Below, in pieces: positions 52,701-61,631 of a DNA stretch of 64,000 nucleotides. How positions within the stretch are numbered: the first letter of the stretch is position 1; every line of letters starts with the position of its first letter. Source of the stretch: Allokutzneria sp. A3M-2-11 16 (GTDB taxonomy: Bacteria; Actinomycetota; Actinomycetes; Mycobacteriales; Pseudonocardiaceae); the NCBI RefSeq assembly GCF_024213555.1, contig NZ_JANAVO010000004.1:1-64000 (forward strand), in the 5' to 3' direction. A program made the translations under genes and the position numbers. A model generated the notes under the pieces. The model was given only the letters and a program-made list of their open reading frames with translations, was not told the origin of the DNA and searched no databases.

Positions 52701-55700
52701 CCGAGGTCGGCCTGGTCGAGGCGCACGGCACCGGCACCGTCGTCGGTGACCGCACCGAGCTGGGCACGCTGACGAAGATGTTCGTCGAGCACGGCGCGCT
52801 GCCCGGCACGTGCACGGTCGGCTCGGTGAAGTCGCAGATCGGCCACACCAAGTGCGCGGCGGGCCTGGCGGGCCTGATCAAGGCGGCGCTCGCGCTGCAC
52901 ACCGGCATCAAGCCGCCCACGCTGCACGTGTCCGAGCCGAACGCCGCGTGGCAGCCGGACAGCAGCCCGTTCACCTTCACCTCGGCCGCGCTGCCGTGGG
53001 AGGCCGAGCCCGCCGAGCGCGTCGCCGGTGTGAGCGCCTTCGGTTTCGGTGGCACGAACTTCCACGTGGTCCTGCGCGGCTACGACGGCGGTCCTGCTCC
53101 CCGGCACGTCGGCGACCAGTGGCCCGCGGAGCTGTTCACCTTCCGCGGCGCGGACCTCAAGACCGCGGGCAAGCACGTCGAGCAGACCCTGGAACTGTTG
53201 CGCACCAACGACTCCAGCGGTCGGCCGTGGCGGCTGCGGGACATCGCCCGCACCGTGGCGCGTCGCTCGGACGCGCGCACCGAGCCCGTGCAGATCGCCG
53301 TGGTCGCCTCCGACCTGGACGACCTGGCCCAGCTCCTGCGTTCCGCGCTCGCCGGTGAGACGCCGCGTGGCGTGCACCTGGCGTCGGTTTCTCCTGAAGC
53401 GGGCGGCAAGGTCGCGTTCCTGTTCCCGGGCCAGGGCAGCCAGAAGCCGGGCATGCTGGCCGATCTGTTCGTGGCCTTCCCCGAGGTGCACCACCTGCTG
53501 CACGAGGGCCGCAAGTGGGCCTCGACGATCTTCCCGCCCACCGCCTTCGACGAGCAGCGCGCCAAGGAGCAGGACGCGCGGCTGCGCGACACCCGCGTGG
53601 CGCAGCCCGCGCTGGGCATCGCCGGACTGGCCGTGCACCAGCTGCTCAGCCGCCTGGACGTGCGCCCGGACATGGTCGCCGGGCACAGCTACGGCGAGCT
53701 GATCGCGTTGGCGGCGGCGGGTTCCATGGACTCCGCGACGCTGCTGCGGCTGAGCGAGGCGCGTGCCGACTCGATCCTCGGCGCCACCGGGGACGACCCG
53801 GGCGCGATGGCCGCGGTGAAGGCGAGCCGCGAGCGGGTCACCGAGGTGCTCACCGAGGCGGGGCTGGCGGAAGAGGTCGTGGCCGCCAACCACAACTCCC
53901 CCGAGCAGCTGGTGATCTCCGGTCCGACCGCCGCGATCGACGCGGCGGTGGCCGCGCTCAAGGCGGCCAAGCTCAGCCCGAAGAAGCTGAACGTGGCGTG
54001 CGCCTTCCACAGCCCGCTGGTCAGCGGCGCCACCGAGACATTCGGGGCGGTGCTCGCCGACGCCGACGTGCGCGCGCCGGAGCTGCCGGTCTACGCGAAC
54101 CGGACCGCTGCGGTCTACTCGGATGACGTCCGCGCCGAGCTGGCCGCGCAGATCGGCTCGCCGGTGCGGTTCGTCGAGCAGATCGAGGCCATGTACGCCG
54201 ATGGCGCGCGGATCTTCGTGGAAGCCGGTCCCGGCAAGGTGCTCACCAACCTGGTGAAGGCGATCCTGGGCGACCGGCCGCACCTGACCGTTGCCTGCGA
54301 GGGCCGCCCGAGGCACGGGCTGGCCGGACTGCTCAACGCGGTCGCCACGCTCGCGGTGTCCGGGGTCGGCGTGCGCACCGGCTGGCTCTTCGCCGGTCGC
54401 GACGCCAAGGACCTGACCAACGCCAAGCCGCCGAAGCGCGCGGGCTGGACGATCGACGGCCACGTCGTGCGCACCGCCTCCGGCGACTTCCTGCCCAACG
54501 GCCTCGCGCCCGCCCGACGTGTGGAGATCACCACCATGACGACCCCAGGCGGCTCCTCGCAGCCCGGTACCAACCGCGACGCCATGGTCAACCAGTTCCT
54601 CCAGGCCAGCCGCGAGATGGTGCAGGCGCAGCGCGACGTGCTGCTGACCTACCTCGGCTCCGCGCCGGAGGTGCAGTACTCGATCCCGGCCGTCGCCACG
54701 GTCGCGCCCGTTCAGCAGTACGCGGCGCCCGCTCCCGCCGTTGTCGAGGCGGCTCCGGTTTCGGCAGCCCCGGCGGCGCAGTCCACTGTGGACGTTCTGG
54801 GCACGGTGCTGGAGATCATCAGCGAGCGCACCGGCTACCCCCTCGACATGATCGAGCCCGACCTCGACCTCGAAGCCGACCTCTCGATCGACTCCATCAA
54901 GCGCACCGAGATCGCGGGCGAGCTGGCCTCCCGTATCGGCGCGGCGGACACGCAGCTGGCGGACGACCAGTTGGAAGAGCTGGCCAAGGCCCGTACGGCG
55001 CAGGCGATCTCCGACTGGCTGAGCAGCCGGGTCGGGTCGACCGCCCCCGCGCCCGCCGCAGCGGCTCCCGCGCCGGTTCAGTCCACTGTGGACATCCTCG
55101 GCACGGTGCTGGAGATCATCAGCGAGCGCACCGGCTACCCGCTGGACATGATCGAGCCCGACCTCGACCTCGAAGCCGACCTCTCGATCGACTCCATCAA
55201 GCGCACCGAGATCGCCGGGGAACTCGCCTCCCGTATCGGCGCCACCGACGCGCAGCTGGCCGACGAGGAGCTGGAGGAGCTGGCCAAGGCGCGCACCGCG
55301 CAGGCCATCGCGGACTGGCTCGGCGGCCACACCGGTTCCGCGGCTCCGGCTGCGACTTCCGCCAAGGTCGAAGAGCCGGTGAACCCGGGCATCGCGCCGA
55401 AGCGCCTGGTCATGGCGCCCGCCGCGCTGGATGCGGTGGACCTCGGCGCGGCTGGGAAGGCGTTGGGCGGCAAGAACTTCCTGCTCTTCGGCACCGGTCC
55501 GGTCAGCACTGAGGTGGCCGCGCTGCTCGGCGAGCACGGCGCCGCGGTGTCCACTTCGGACACTCCGCGCCCGCTGACCGACGCCGATGGCTCGGTGGAC
55601 GGTGTCCTGCACCTGGACGGGTGGGACGAGGTCGACGAGCCGGTGCTACCGGAGACCTTCCCCTCGTTCAAGTCGGCGCTCACCTCCGGGCTGCGCTGGC

Positions 55701-56875
55701 TGATCTCGGTCAGCCCGACCGGTGGCGGCACCGCCGTCCCCGAGCTGACCCACGGCCGCGCCGCCGGGCTGCGGGGCTTCTTCCGCACCGTGCAGCGCGA
55801 GTACCCGGACACCGTGGCCCGCCTGGTCGAGGTCGACCACACCACCGACGCGGCCGTGGTCGCCAAGCTGGTGCTGGCCGAGCTGCTGTCCACTGAGGAC
55901 GCTCCGGTGGTGCTGGCCACCCCGGACTCGCGGCACGGGCTGGTGATGACCGAGCTGCCGCTGACCCTGGGCAGCACCGGCGCCGGTCCGGCCGGGGACG
56001 GGGCCGCCGAGGCGCAGGCCATCGGGCTGGACCGCGATTCCGTGGTGCTGCTGATCGGCGGGGCGCGCGGGATCACCGCGCAGTTCGCCTCCACGCTGGC
56101 CTCGGCGAGCGGCTGCCGGATCGAGCTGGTCGGGCGCACCGCCGCCGCCACCGAGGACGAGGACCCGAAGACCGCGGCTGCCACCGACAAGACCGCGCTG
56201 CGCAAGGCGTTGATCGAGCTGGGGCACCGCTCCCCCGCCGAGATCGAGAAGCTGAGCAGGAAGATCCTGGCGCAGCGCGAGGTCGCCGCGACCGTGGAGC
56301 AGCTGCGCGAGCTGGGCAGCCAGGTCCGCTACCACAGCCTGGACGTCCGCGACCACGACGCGCTGCGCCAGCTGGTCAAGGAGATCCACACCGAGCACGG
56401 CCGGATCGACGGCGTGGTCTACGCGGCGGGCGTGATCGAGGACAAGCTGTTGGCGGAGAAGGACGTCGAGTCCTTCCGCCGGGTGTTCAACACCAAGGTC
56501 GGCGGCGCCCGCGCGCTGCTCGGCGCGCTGGAGGAACTGCCGACCGGGCCGGGCTTCGTGACCCTGTTCGGCAGCATCGCCGCCGTGCTGGGCAACCGCG
56601 GCCAGTCCGACTACTCCTCGGCCAACGACGCGCTGGAGGCGATCGGCGCCGGGTGGGCGGGCCGCACGGGCAACCGCGCGGTGACCGTCCACTGGGGACC
56701 GTGGGCGCCGAGCGCGCAGCACGGCGGCATGGTGACCGTGGAGCTCCAGCAGGAGTACGCGCGCCGGGGGATCTCACTGATCGACCCGGAGGAGGGCACG
56801 ATGTCGCTCCTGCGCGAGCTGGCCTTCGGCGCACCGGACCTGCGAGCCGTCGTCTACACCGCCTCCGGCTGGTGA
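49760..56875 (+). CDS. Iterative PUFA-synthase-like polyketide/fatty acid synthase: ER-like x2, KS, AT, ACP, ACP, KR
   Basis: 2371 residues from the ATG at 49760 (GGAGG at 49751-49755); the frame is open upstream but non-coding. N-terminus: two nitronate-monooxygenase/PfaD-like units, the first (about 8-220) with GHEAGGKVGELSSF, the second (about 290-610) with the intact GQECGGHVGPRSSF. KS (about 663-1100) with active Cys854 in VDAACASS, then VEAHGTGT and IGHTKCAAG. AT (about 1217-1500) with FLFPGQGSQKPG and AGHSYGELIAL. Two ACPs (about 1675-1760 and 1775-1860), each with LSIDSIKR, the phosphopantetheine serine being the S of DSIK. KR (about 1890-2370) with LIGGARGITAQF and YAAGVIEDKLL. It builds and partly reduces an acyl chain iteratively. 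The enoyl-reductase-like part, separate in PUFA systems, is fused in front. Its partner follows 15 bp later. Confidence 0.92.
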   Translation: MAAETPERELIIGVTPFGEPNARLVAALCRAGALGVLDLGRGDRHARHALDLAARWTPGTFGVRVAPGCALRPEDLPLDRVDTVVLADGAPWTAAEAGPRVLVEVTSPEQARAAVAAGAHGLIARGHEAGGKVGELSSFVLVQKLVAEFGLPVWVNGGIGPRTATAAVVGGAAGVVLDSQLALLAESDLAEEVTAALSTMDGSETVLVGGHRVLLRRGPGAPATTDLTETEVIARLGAKDLREQLLPVGQDGFLAKQLADRFGSATALVRGLRAELVESLRSNAGADALCPGAPLAAALGVELPIAQGPMTRVSDQAAFAKAVAEGGAMPFLALALAGKAQTRALLEETRDLLGERPWGVGVLGFAPEDVRAGQLEVIQEIKPACAIIAGGRPAQANALEDNGIAALLHVPSPGLLRQFLEAGARRFIFEGQECGGHVGPRSSFPLWEAQISVLLDYLSTKDGQGIQVLFAGGVHDERSAAMVTAMAAPLTERGVAIGVLMGTAYLFTEEAVAAGAVQPAFQRQVIAAERTELLETAPGHATRCVTSPFAEEFLAIKDELRTSGVPDREAWEKLEQLNVGRLRIASKGVTRDGDKLVEVAEAGQLADGMFMAGQVAVLRSAVTTVADLHASVSSDAAAYLTTRLDELAGISGRARAEVPAAPPVDVAIVGMACMFPGAADLPTYWANVVGGRDAVTEVPGSRWDHETYYSPDATGRSAGEKTPSKWGGFLPEIPFDPLSYGIPPASLAAIEPVQLLALEAAQRSLVDAGYTDRAFDRSRVGVVFGAEAGSDLSNASSLRAVLPGYIGEIPAELDAQLPKLTEDSFPGMLANVISGRIANRLDLGGANYTVDAACASSLAALDVACKELVSGSADMMLCGGADLHNGINDYLLFSSVHALSPTGQCRTFDGSADGIALGEGVACVALKRLEDAERDGDRVYGVIKGVGAASDGKSLGLTAPRPEGQRNALERAYANARISPAEVGLVEAHGTGTVVGDRTELGTLTKMFVEHGALPGTCTVGSVKSQIGHTKCAAGLAGLIKAALALHTGIKPPTLHVSEPNAAWQPDSSPFTFTSAALPWEAEPAERVAGVSAFGFGGTNFHVVLRGYDGGPAPRHVGDQWPAELFTFRGADLKTAGKHVEQTLELLRTNDSSGRPWRLRDIARTVARRSDARTEPVQIAVVASDLDDLAQLLRSALAGETPRGVHLASVSPEAGGKVAFLFPGQGSQKPGMLADLFVAFPEVHHLLHEGRKWASTIFPPTAFDEQRAKEQDARLRDTRVAQPALGIAGLAVHQLLSRLDVRPDMVAGHSYGELIALAAAGSMDSATLLRLSEARADSILGATGDDPGAMAAVKASRERVTEVLTEAGLAEEVVAANHNSPEQLVISGPTAAIDAAVAALKAAKLSPKKLNVACAFHSPLVSGATETFGAVLADADVRAPELPVYANRTAAVYSDDVRAELAAQIGSPVRFVEQIEAMYADGARIFVEAGPGKVLTNLVKAILGDRPHLTVACEGRPRHGLAGLLNAVATLAVSGVGVRTGWLFAGRDAKDLTNAKPPKRAGWTIDGHVVRTASGDFLPNGLAPARRVEITTMTTPGGSSQPGTNRDAMVNQFLQASREMVQAQRDVLLTYLGSAPEVQYSIPAVATVAPVQQYAAPAPAVVEAAPVSAAPAAQSTVDVLGTVLEIISERTGYPLDMIEPDLDLEADLSIDSIKRTEIAGELASRIGAADTQLADDQLEELAKARTAQAISDWLSSRVGSTAPAPAAAAPAPVQSTVDILGTVLEIISERTGYPLDMIEPDLDLEADLSIDSIKRTEIAGELASRIGATDAQLADEELEELAKARTAQAIADWLGGHTGSAAPAATSAKVEEPVNPGIAPKRLVMAPAALDAVDLGAAGKALGGKNFLLFGTGPVSTEVAALLGEHGAAVSTSDTPRPLTDADGSVDGVLHLDGWDEVDEPVLPETFPSFKSALTSGLRWLISVSPTGGGTAVPELTHGRAAGLRGFFRTVQREYPDTVARLVEVDHTTDAAVVAKLVLAELLSTEDAPVVLATPDSRHGLVMTELPLTLGSTGAGPAGDGAAEAQAIGLDRDSVVLLIGGARGITAQFASTLASASGCRIELVGRTAAATEDEDPKTAAATDKTALRKALIELGHRSPAEIEKLSRKILAQREVAATVEQLRELGSQVRYHSLDVRDHDALRQLVKEIHTEHGRIDGVVYAAGVIEDKLLAEKDVESFRRVFNTKVGGARALLGALEELPTGPGFVTLFGSIAAVLGNRGQSDYSSANDALEAIGAGWAGRTGNRAVTVHWGPWAPSAQHGGMVTVELQQEYARRGISLIDPEEGTMSLLRELAFGAPDLRAVVYTASGW
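54781..55330 (+). repeat. 300-bp in-frame tandem duplication encoding twin ACP domains
   Basis: The two ACP-coding stretches start with GTCCACTGTGGAC at 54781 and 55081, exactly 300 bp apart. They are almost identical through the active-site region (54810-54920 and 55110-55220), including third codon positions. This points to a recent duplication or ongoing gene conversion. The linkers between them diverge. Confidence 0.9.
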
Positions 56876-56890
56876 TGCGGGGTTAACGGC

Positions 56891-59800
56891 ATGCATATCG
56901 CGATCACTGGGATGTCCGTGCTCCTCCCGGGCGCTCCCGACCTGGAAAGCTACTGGCGCAACCTCGTCGACGGGGTCGACGCGATCACCGAGGTGCCCGA
57001 AGGGCGTTGGGACGCGGAGTTCTACAAGCCGTCCTCGGCGACCGGGAAGGCGGAGGCGGACGAGATCTACTGCCGCCGCGGTGGTTTCGTCGACGCCTAC
57101 GCCGAGGTGGACCCGACGCGGTTCGGCATCATGCCCAACTCCGTCGCGGGCACCGAGCCGGACCAGCTGATCGCGTTGCGCGTGGCCGCCGCCGCCATCG
57201 CCGACGCCGGTGGTGACGCGAAACTGCCCGCCAGGGATCGGATCGGCGTGGTGCTCGGCCGCGGCGGTTACCTGACGCCCGGCCTGGTGCGGCTGGAGCA
57301 GCGGGTGCGGACCGCGCACCAGCTCGTGCGCACGCTCGCCGAGCTGATGCCGGACCTGCCCGCCGAGAAGCTGGAGTCGGTGCGCGCCGCGTTCACCGAG
57401 CAGCTCGGCCCGCACCAGCCGGAGTCCGCGATCGGCCTGGTGCCCAACCTCGCCGCCTCGCGCATCGCCAACCGCCTCGACCTGCGCGGCCCGGCGTACA
57501 CAGTGGACGCTGCCTGCGCTTCCTCGCTGATCGCGGTGGACCAGGCGGTCAACGAGCTGGCCGCCGGGCGCTGCGACGTGATGCTCGCGGGCGGTGTGCA
57601 CCACTGCCACGACGTCACGTTCTGGAGCGTCTTCTCCCAGCTGCGCGCGCTGTCGGTGAAGCAGAGCATCCGCCCGTTCAGCAAGGACGCTGACGGCATC
57701 CTGATCGGCGAGGGCACCGGCGTCGTGGTGCTGAAGCGCCTTGAGGACGCCGAGCGCGACGGCGACCGGGTCTACGCGGTCATCCGCGGTACCGGCGTCG
57801 CCAGCGACGGCAAGGCGGCCAGCCTGTTCAACCCGGAGCCGGACGGCCAGGTGCTCGCGCTCCAGCGGGCGTGGTCCGCCGCCGGGCTCGACCCGACCTC
57901 GCCGGACGCCATCGGCATGCTGGAGGCGCACGGCACCGCGACCCCCGCCGGTGACGCCGCCGAGCTGGACACGCTGCGCCGGATCTTCGGTTCTGGTGGG
58001 GATTCCGACGATTTCCCGGTGATCGGTTCGGTCAAGTCCATGATCGGGCACACTATGCCCGCGGCGGGGATCGCCGGTCTGGTCAAGGCCGCGCTCGCGG
58101 TGCACCGGGGCGTGCTGCTGCCGACGCTGCACTGCGAGGAGCCGCACCCCGCGCTCGCCGAGACCCGCTTCCGGCCGATCTCCACCGCGCGCCCGTGGGA
58201 GACCTCCAAGGGGAAGCCGCGCCGCGCCGCCGTGAACGCGTTCGGTTTCGGCGGCATCAACGCCCACGTGGTGCTTGAGCAGGCGTCCGCCGAAGACCCG
58301 CTTGCGGGGTCGAGCATCAGCACTGTGGACGCTCCCGTCGTCGTGTCCGAGCCCGAGCAGGTACTGCGGCTGAGCGCGTCCTCCCCCGCCGAGATGGCGA
58401 AGCTGCTCGAAGCCGATGACGCCGAGCTGCGCGCTATGTCCTTTGTGGACGGTTCGCCGCTGGACACCCGCCTCGGCGTCGTCGGGCCCACCACGCGCAA
58501 GCTGACGCTGGCCCGCAAGGTCGCCGCGAAGGCGGTGTCCTGGCGCGGCCGCAACGACGTCTGGTTCAGCCCCTCGCCGCTGCTGGGCGCGCCGAGCGCG
58601 AAGATCGCGTTCGTCTTCCCCGGCCTCGAAGCCGACTTCGAGCCGCGGATGGACGACGTGGCCGCGCACTTCGGCCTGCCCAAGCGCGACCTGTCCGGTG
58701 ACACCGTTGGCGCGCACGGTGAAGCGGTCTTCAGCATGGGCCGCATGCTCGACACGGTGTTGCGCCGCAGCGGGATCACCCCGGACGGCGTCGCCGGGCA
58801 CAGTGTCGGCGAGTGGTCGGCCATGGTGGCCGCGGGCATCTACTCCGACGCGGAGATCGACAGCTTCCTGCACACCTACGACCCGGACGCGCTCCAGGTA
58901 CCGGGTGTGGCCTTCGCCGCGCTGGGCTGCGGGGTCGACCGGATCGCCGACGCGCTCGCCGCGCGCCCGGAACTCGTGCTCTCCCACGACAACGCGCCCA
59001 ACCAGTGCATGGTGTGCGGGCCCGTCGAGGTGGTCGAGGACCTGGTCCGCGAGATGCGCGGGAAGAACGTCCTCGGCCAGCTGCTGCCGTTCCAGTCCGG
59101 CTTCCACACGCCGATGCTGGGGCCGTTCATGGACCCGATCCACACCGCGGTGAACGAGCTGACGCTGCACCCGGCCACGCTGCCGATCTGGTCGGCGACC
59201 ACCGCTTCCCCTTACCCCACAACGGAAGCCGCGATCCGCGAGCTGTTCGTCCGGCACCTGCTGGAGCCCGTCCGGTTCCGCCAGCTGATCGAGGCGATGT
59301 ACGCCGACGGCTACCGCGTCTTCATCCAGACCGGTACCGGCCAGCTGGCCTCGCTGATCAGCGACACGCTGCGCGGGCAGGAACACCTCGCCGTGGTGGG
59401 CAATGCGGGCAACCGCGCCGGGATGGAGCAGCTGCGCCGCGTCGCCACCTCGCTGTGGGTGGAGGGCGGCACTCCGGCCCAGGACCTGTTCGGGCAGCCC
59501 GCTCCCGTTGCCCCGGCACCGAAGAAGGCGAGCAGGTCGCCGATGCGGCTGGACCTCAACGGCGCTTTGGTGTCGCTCAACGGTTCCGTGCCGCCCATCA
59601 GCAGGCCGACCGTGGACGCGGGCGCGTTGGGCAAGCTGGGCAACCAGTTCCCGCTCGCCGCTCAGCTCGAAGACCTGCTGCGGGAAACCGCGGACACCGC
59701 TGCCGCCGTCATCGGTGCAGCGGGGAGCGCGCCGGTCGCAACGCTTGCCGCGCCGCGCGAGCTGCACGAGAAGCTGGCGGTCAACACCACGGCGATGCCG

Positions 59801-61321
59801 TACCTGTTGGACCACTGCTTCTTCCGGCAGCGTGCGAACTGGCCGGACGAGACCGACAACTGGCCGATCGTGCCCGCGACCACGCTCGTCCAGCACATGA
59901 TGGACGCGGCCGAGCGCAGTGCCCCCGGGCGGCGCGCGGTCACGCTGCACGACGTGAAGTTCAACCGCTGGATGGTCTCCGCGCCCGGCATCGAGGTCGA
60001 CGTCAACGTCGTCCCCGTTACGCCGCACCGGGTCGAGGTGTCGATCACCGGTTACTGCCAGGCCACGATCGAGCTGGCCCCGAGCTACCCCGGGCAGGTG
60101 CCCGCGCCGTGGCCGCCGTTCGCGGGCGAGCAGACGCCGGAGCTGGCGGGTGAAGAGCTCTACACCAAGCGCTGGATGTTCCACGGTCCGCTGTTCCAGG
60201 GCGTGACCGCGCTGTCCGGCGTCAGCGAGAACCACGTGCGCGGCACCATCACCACGCCCGCCGCACCCGGTGCGCTGCTGGACAACGTCGGCCAGATCCT
60301 CGGCTACTGGATCATGTCGCGGTTCACCGAGAAGAAGGTCGTCTTCCCGGTGGGCATGCGCTCCATCCGGTTCTTCGGGCCGCACCCCGCCGCCGGGGTC
60401 CCGCTGGAGTGCGTGATCGGCATCCGCGGGGTCACCGACACGCTGCTGGAGGCGGACATGCAGCTGCTGCTCCCCGACGGCACGCTCTGGGCGCACATCG
60501 ACAGCTGGGTCGACCGGCGCTTCGACAGCAACCCCAAGACCGAGCCGGTGGAGCGCTTCCCCGAGCGCAACACGATCTCAGAACGCCAGGACGGCGGCTG
60601 GTACCTGCTGCACGAGCTGTGGCCGGACCTCGCCTCGCGCGACCTGATCATGCGCAACCATCTCTCCGCCGTCGAGCGCGACGAGTACGAGAAGCGGCCC
60701 CCGAGGACGCGGCGGCAGTGGCTGCTCGGCCGGATCGTCGCCAAGGACGCCGTGCGCCGGCAACTGTGGGCGGCGGGCGCTCCCCCGCTGTTCCCCGGCG
60801 AGGTCCGGGTGGGCAACGAGCCCTCCGGCAGGCCGTTCGTCGCCGGGCGGCACGGCACCGAGTTCACCGACACCGACGTCTCCATCGCGCACAGCCGCGA
60901 GGTCGGTGTCGCGATCACCCGCCCCGTCGCGGAGCGGGAGGTCCCCGGTATCCCGGGGATCGGCATCGACGTGGAGGAGGTCGCCGAGCGCGACGAGTCC
61001 ACCGTCACCTTCGCACTGTCCACAGTGGAACTGGAACTGCTCGACGCGCTCGTCGCGGACACGGGCGAGTCCAGGGCGCTGTGGTTCACCCGGTTCTTCA
61101 CCGCCAAGGAAGCAGTCTCCAAGGCGGAGGGCACCGGCCTGCAAGGAGCACCGAGGAACTTCGTCGTCGAGCAGGCCACAGGCGTCCGGCTCGTCGTCAG
61201 CGTCGGAGAACGGCGCTACCTGGTGCACAGCACCGAGGCGAGCAACGCCGAAGGACTGCCGGAACGGCATTACGTGGTGGCCTGGACTACGGGCCTCACG
61301 CACGAGGAGGAAACCCTGTGA
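56891..61321 (+). CDS. Second subunit of the PUFA-like synthase: KS, AT, dehydratase, phosphopantetheinyl transferase
   Basis: 1476 residues. KS (about 1-460) with a complete triad: Cys209 in VDAACASS, LEAHGTATPAG and IGHTMPAAG, so it is not an obvious chain-length-factor decoy. AT-like domain (about 570-860) with VFPGLEADF and AGHSVGEWSAM. Double-hotdog dehydratase (about 957-1217) with His in MPYLLDHCFF and the second-half LLDNVGQILGYW. C-terminal Sfp-type phosphopantetheinyl transferase (about 1270-1476) with SIAHSREVGVA, PGIGIDVEEV and FFTAKEAVSKAEGTGLQG. It supplies dehydration and activates the ACPs. A PPTase fused at the C-terminus is also seen in enediyne and some lipid synthases. It starts 15 bp after the first subunit, and its stop overlaps the ACP start. 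Confidence 0.9.
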   Translation: MHIAITGMSVLLPGAPDLESYWRNLVDGVDAITEVPEGRWDAEFYKPSSATGKAEADEIYCRRGGFVDAYAEVDPTRFGIMPNSVAGTEPDQLIALRVAAAAIADAGGDAKLPARDRIGVVLGRGGYLTPGLVRLEQRVRTAHQLVRTLAELMPDLPAEKLESVRAAFTEQLGPHQPESAIGLVPNLAASRIANRLDLRGPAYTVDAACASSLIAVDQAVNELAAGRCDVMLAGGVHHCHDVTFWSVFSQLRALSVKQSIRPFSKDADGILIGEGTGVVVLKRLEDAERDGDRVYAVIRGTGVASDGKAASLFNPEPDGQVLALQRAWSAAGLDPTSPDAIGMLEAHGTATPAGDAAELDTLRRIFGSGGDSDDFPVIGSVKSMIGHTMPAAGIAGLVKAALAVHRGVLLPTLHCEEPHPALAETRFRPISTARPWETSKGKPRRAAVNAFGFGGINAHVVLEQASAEDPLAGSSISTVDAPVVVSEPEQVLRLSASSPAEMAKLLEADDAELRAMSFVDGSPLDTRLGVVGPTTRKLTLARKVAAKAVSWRGRNDVWFSPSPLLGAPSAKIAFVFPGLEADFEPRMDDVAAHFGLPKRDLSGDTVGAHGEAVFSMGRMLDTVLRRSGITPDGVAGHSVGEWSAMVAAGIYSDAEIDSFLHTYDPDALQVPGVAFAALGCGVDRIADALAARPELVLSHDNAPNQCMVCGPVEVVEDLVREMRGKNVLGQLLPFQSGFHTPMLGPFMDPIHTAVNELTLHPATLPIWSATTASPYPTTEAAIRELFVRHLLEPVRFRQLIEAMYADGYRVFIQTGTGQLASLISDTLRGQEHLAVVGNAGNRAGMEQLRRVATSLWVEGGTPAQDLFGQPAPVAPAPKKASRSPMRLDLNGALVSLNGSVPPISRPTVDAGALGKLGNQFPLAAQLEDLLRETADTAAAVIGAAGSAPVATLAAPRELHEKLAVNTTAMPYLLDHCFFRQRANWPDETDNWPIVPATTLVQHMMDAAERSAPGRRAVTLHDVKFNRWMVSAPGIEVDVNVVPVTPHRVEVSITGYCQATIELAPSYPGQVPAPWPPFAGEQTPELAGEELYTKRWMFHGPLFQGVTALSGVSENHVRGTITTPAAPGALLDNVGQILGYWIMSRFTEKKVVFPVGMRSIRFFGPHPAAGVPLECVIGIRGVTDTLLEADMQLLLPDGTLWAHIDSWVDRRFDSNPKTEPVERFPERNTISERQDGGWYLLHELWPDLASRDLIMRNHLSAVERDEYEKRPPRTRRQWLLGRIVAKDAVRRQLWAAGAPPLFPGEVRVGNEPSGRPFVAGRHGTEFTDTDVSIAHSREVGVAITRPVAEREVPGIPGIGIDVEEVAERDESTVTFALSTVELELLDALVADTGESRALWFTRFFTAKEAVSKAEGTGLQGAPRNFVVEQATGVRLVVSVGERRYLVHSTEASNAEGLPERHYVVAWTTGLTHEEETL

Positions 61322-61629
61322 CGACGACCCCTGATCTGTCGGCACCCGAGGCGGTGCTCGCGGACATCAGCGAGATGCTCCGCGAGGTCCTCGGCGAGTA
61401 CGGCCTCGACGACGCGGTGATCGAGATGGACACCAAGTTCCACGAGGACCTGGAGCTGGAGAGCATCGACCTGGTCGCGCTGTCCGGTCAGCTGGAGCAG
61501 CACTACGACGGCCGGGTCAACTTCGCCGAGTTCATCGCCGACCTGGAGCTCGACGAGATCATCGAGCTGACCGTCGGTCGGCTGGTCGACTACGTGGTGT
61601 CCTGCCTCACCTCGGTCGGGGGTCGGTGA
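61318..61629 (+). CDS. Stand-alone acyl carrier protein
   Basis: 103 residues from the GTG at 61318, overlapping the upstream stop (GTGA), with GAGGAGG 7 bases before. The carrier motif is HEDLELESIDLVALSGQLEQ, with the phosphopantetheine serine in LESIDL; FAEFIADLELDEIIELTVG is the usual last helix. It differs clearly from the in-line ACPs (LSIDSIKR), so it probably has a separate job: starter loading, receiving the finished chain, or passing it to the hydrolase or transferase encoded next. Confidence 0.9.
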   Translation: MTTTPDLSAPEAVLADISEMLREVLGEYGLDDAVIEMDTKFHEDLELESIDLVALSGQLEQHYDGRVNFAEFIADLELDEIIELTVGRLVDYVVSCLTSVGGR

Positions 61630-61631
61630 CC

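Noticed and set aside
49757-55612. A nearly 2,000-codon open frame on the minus strand opposite the first synthase subunit
   Set aside because: It is antisense to a gene with many clear catalytic motifs. Its sequence is Arg/Gly/His-rich with no domain, typical of GC third-position skew.
56774-60496. A 1,240-codon minus-strand frame opposite the second synthase subunit
   Set aside because: Same reason: antisense shadow, no start signal, no recognisable domain.
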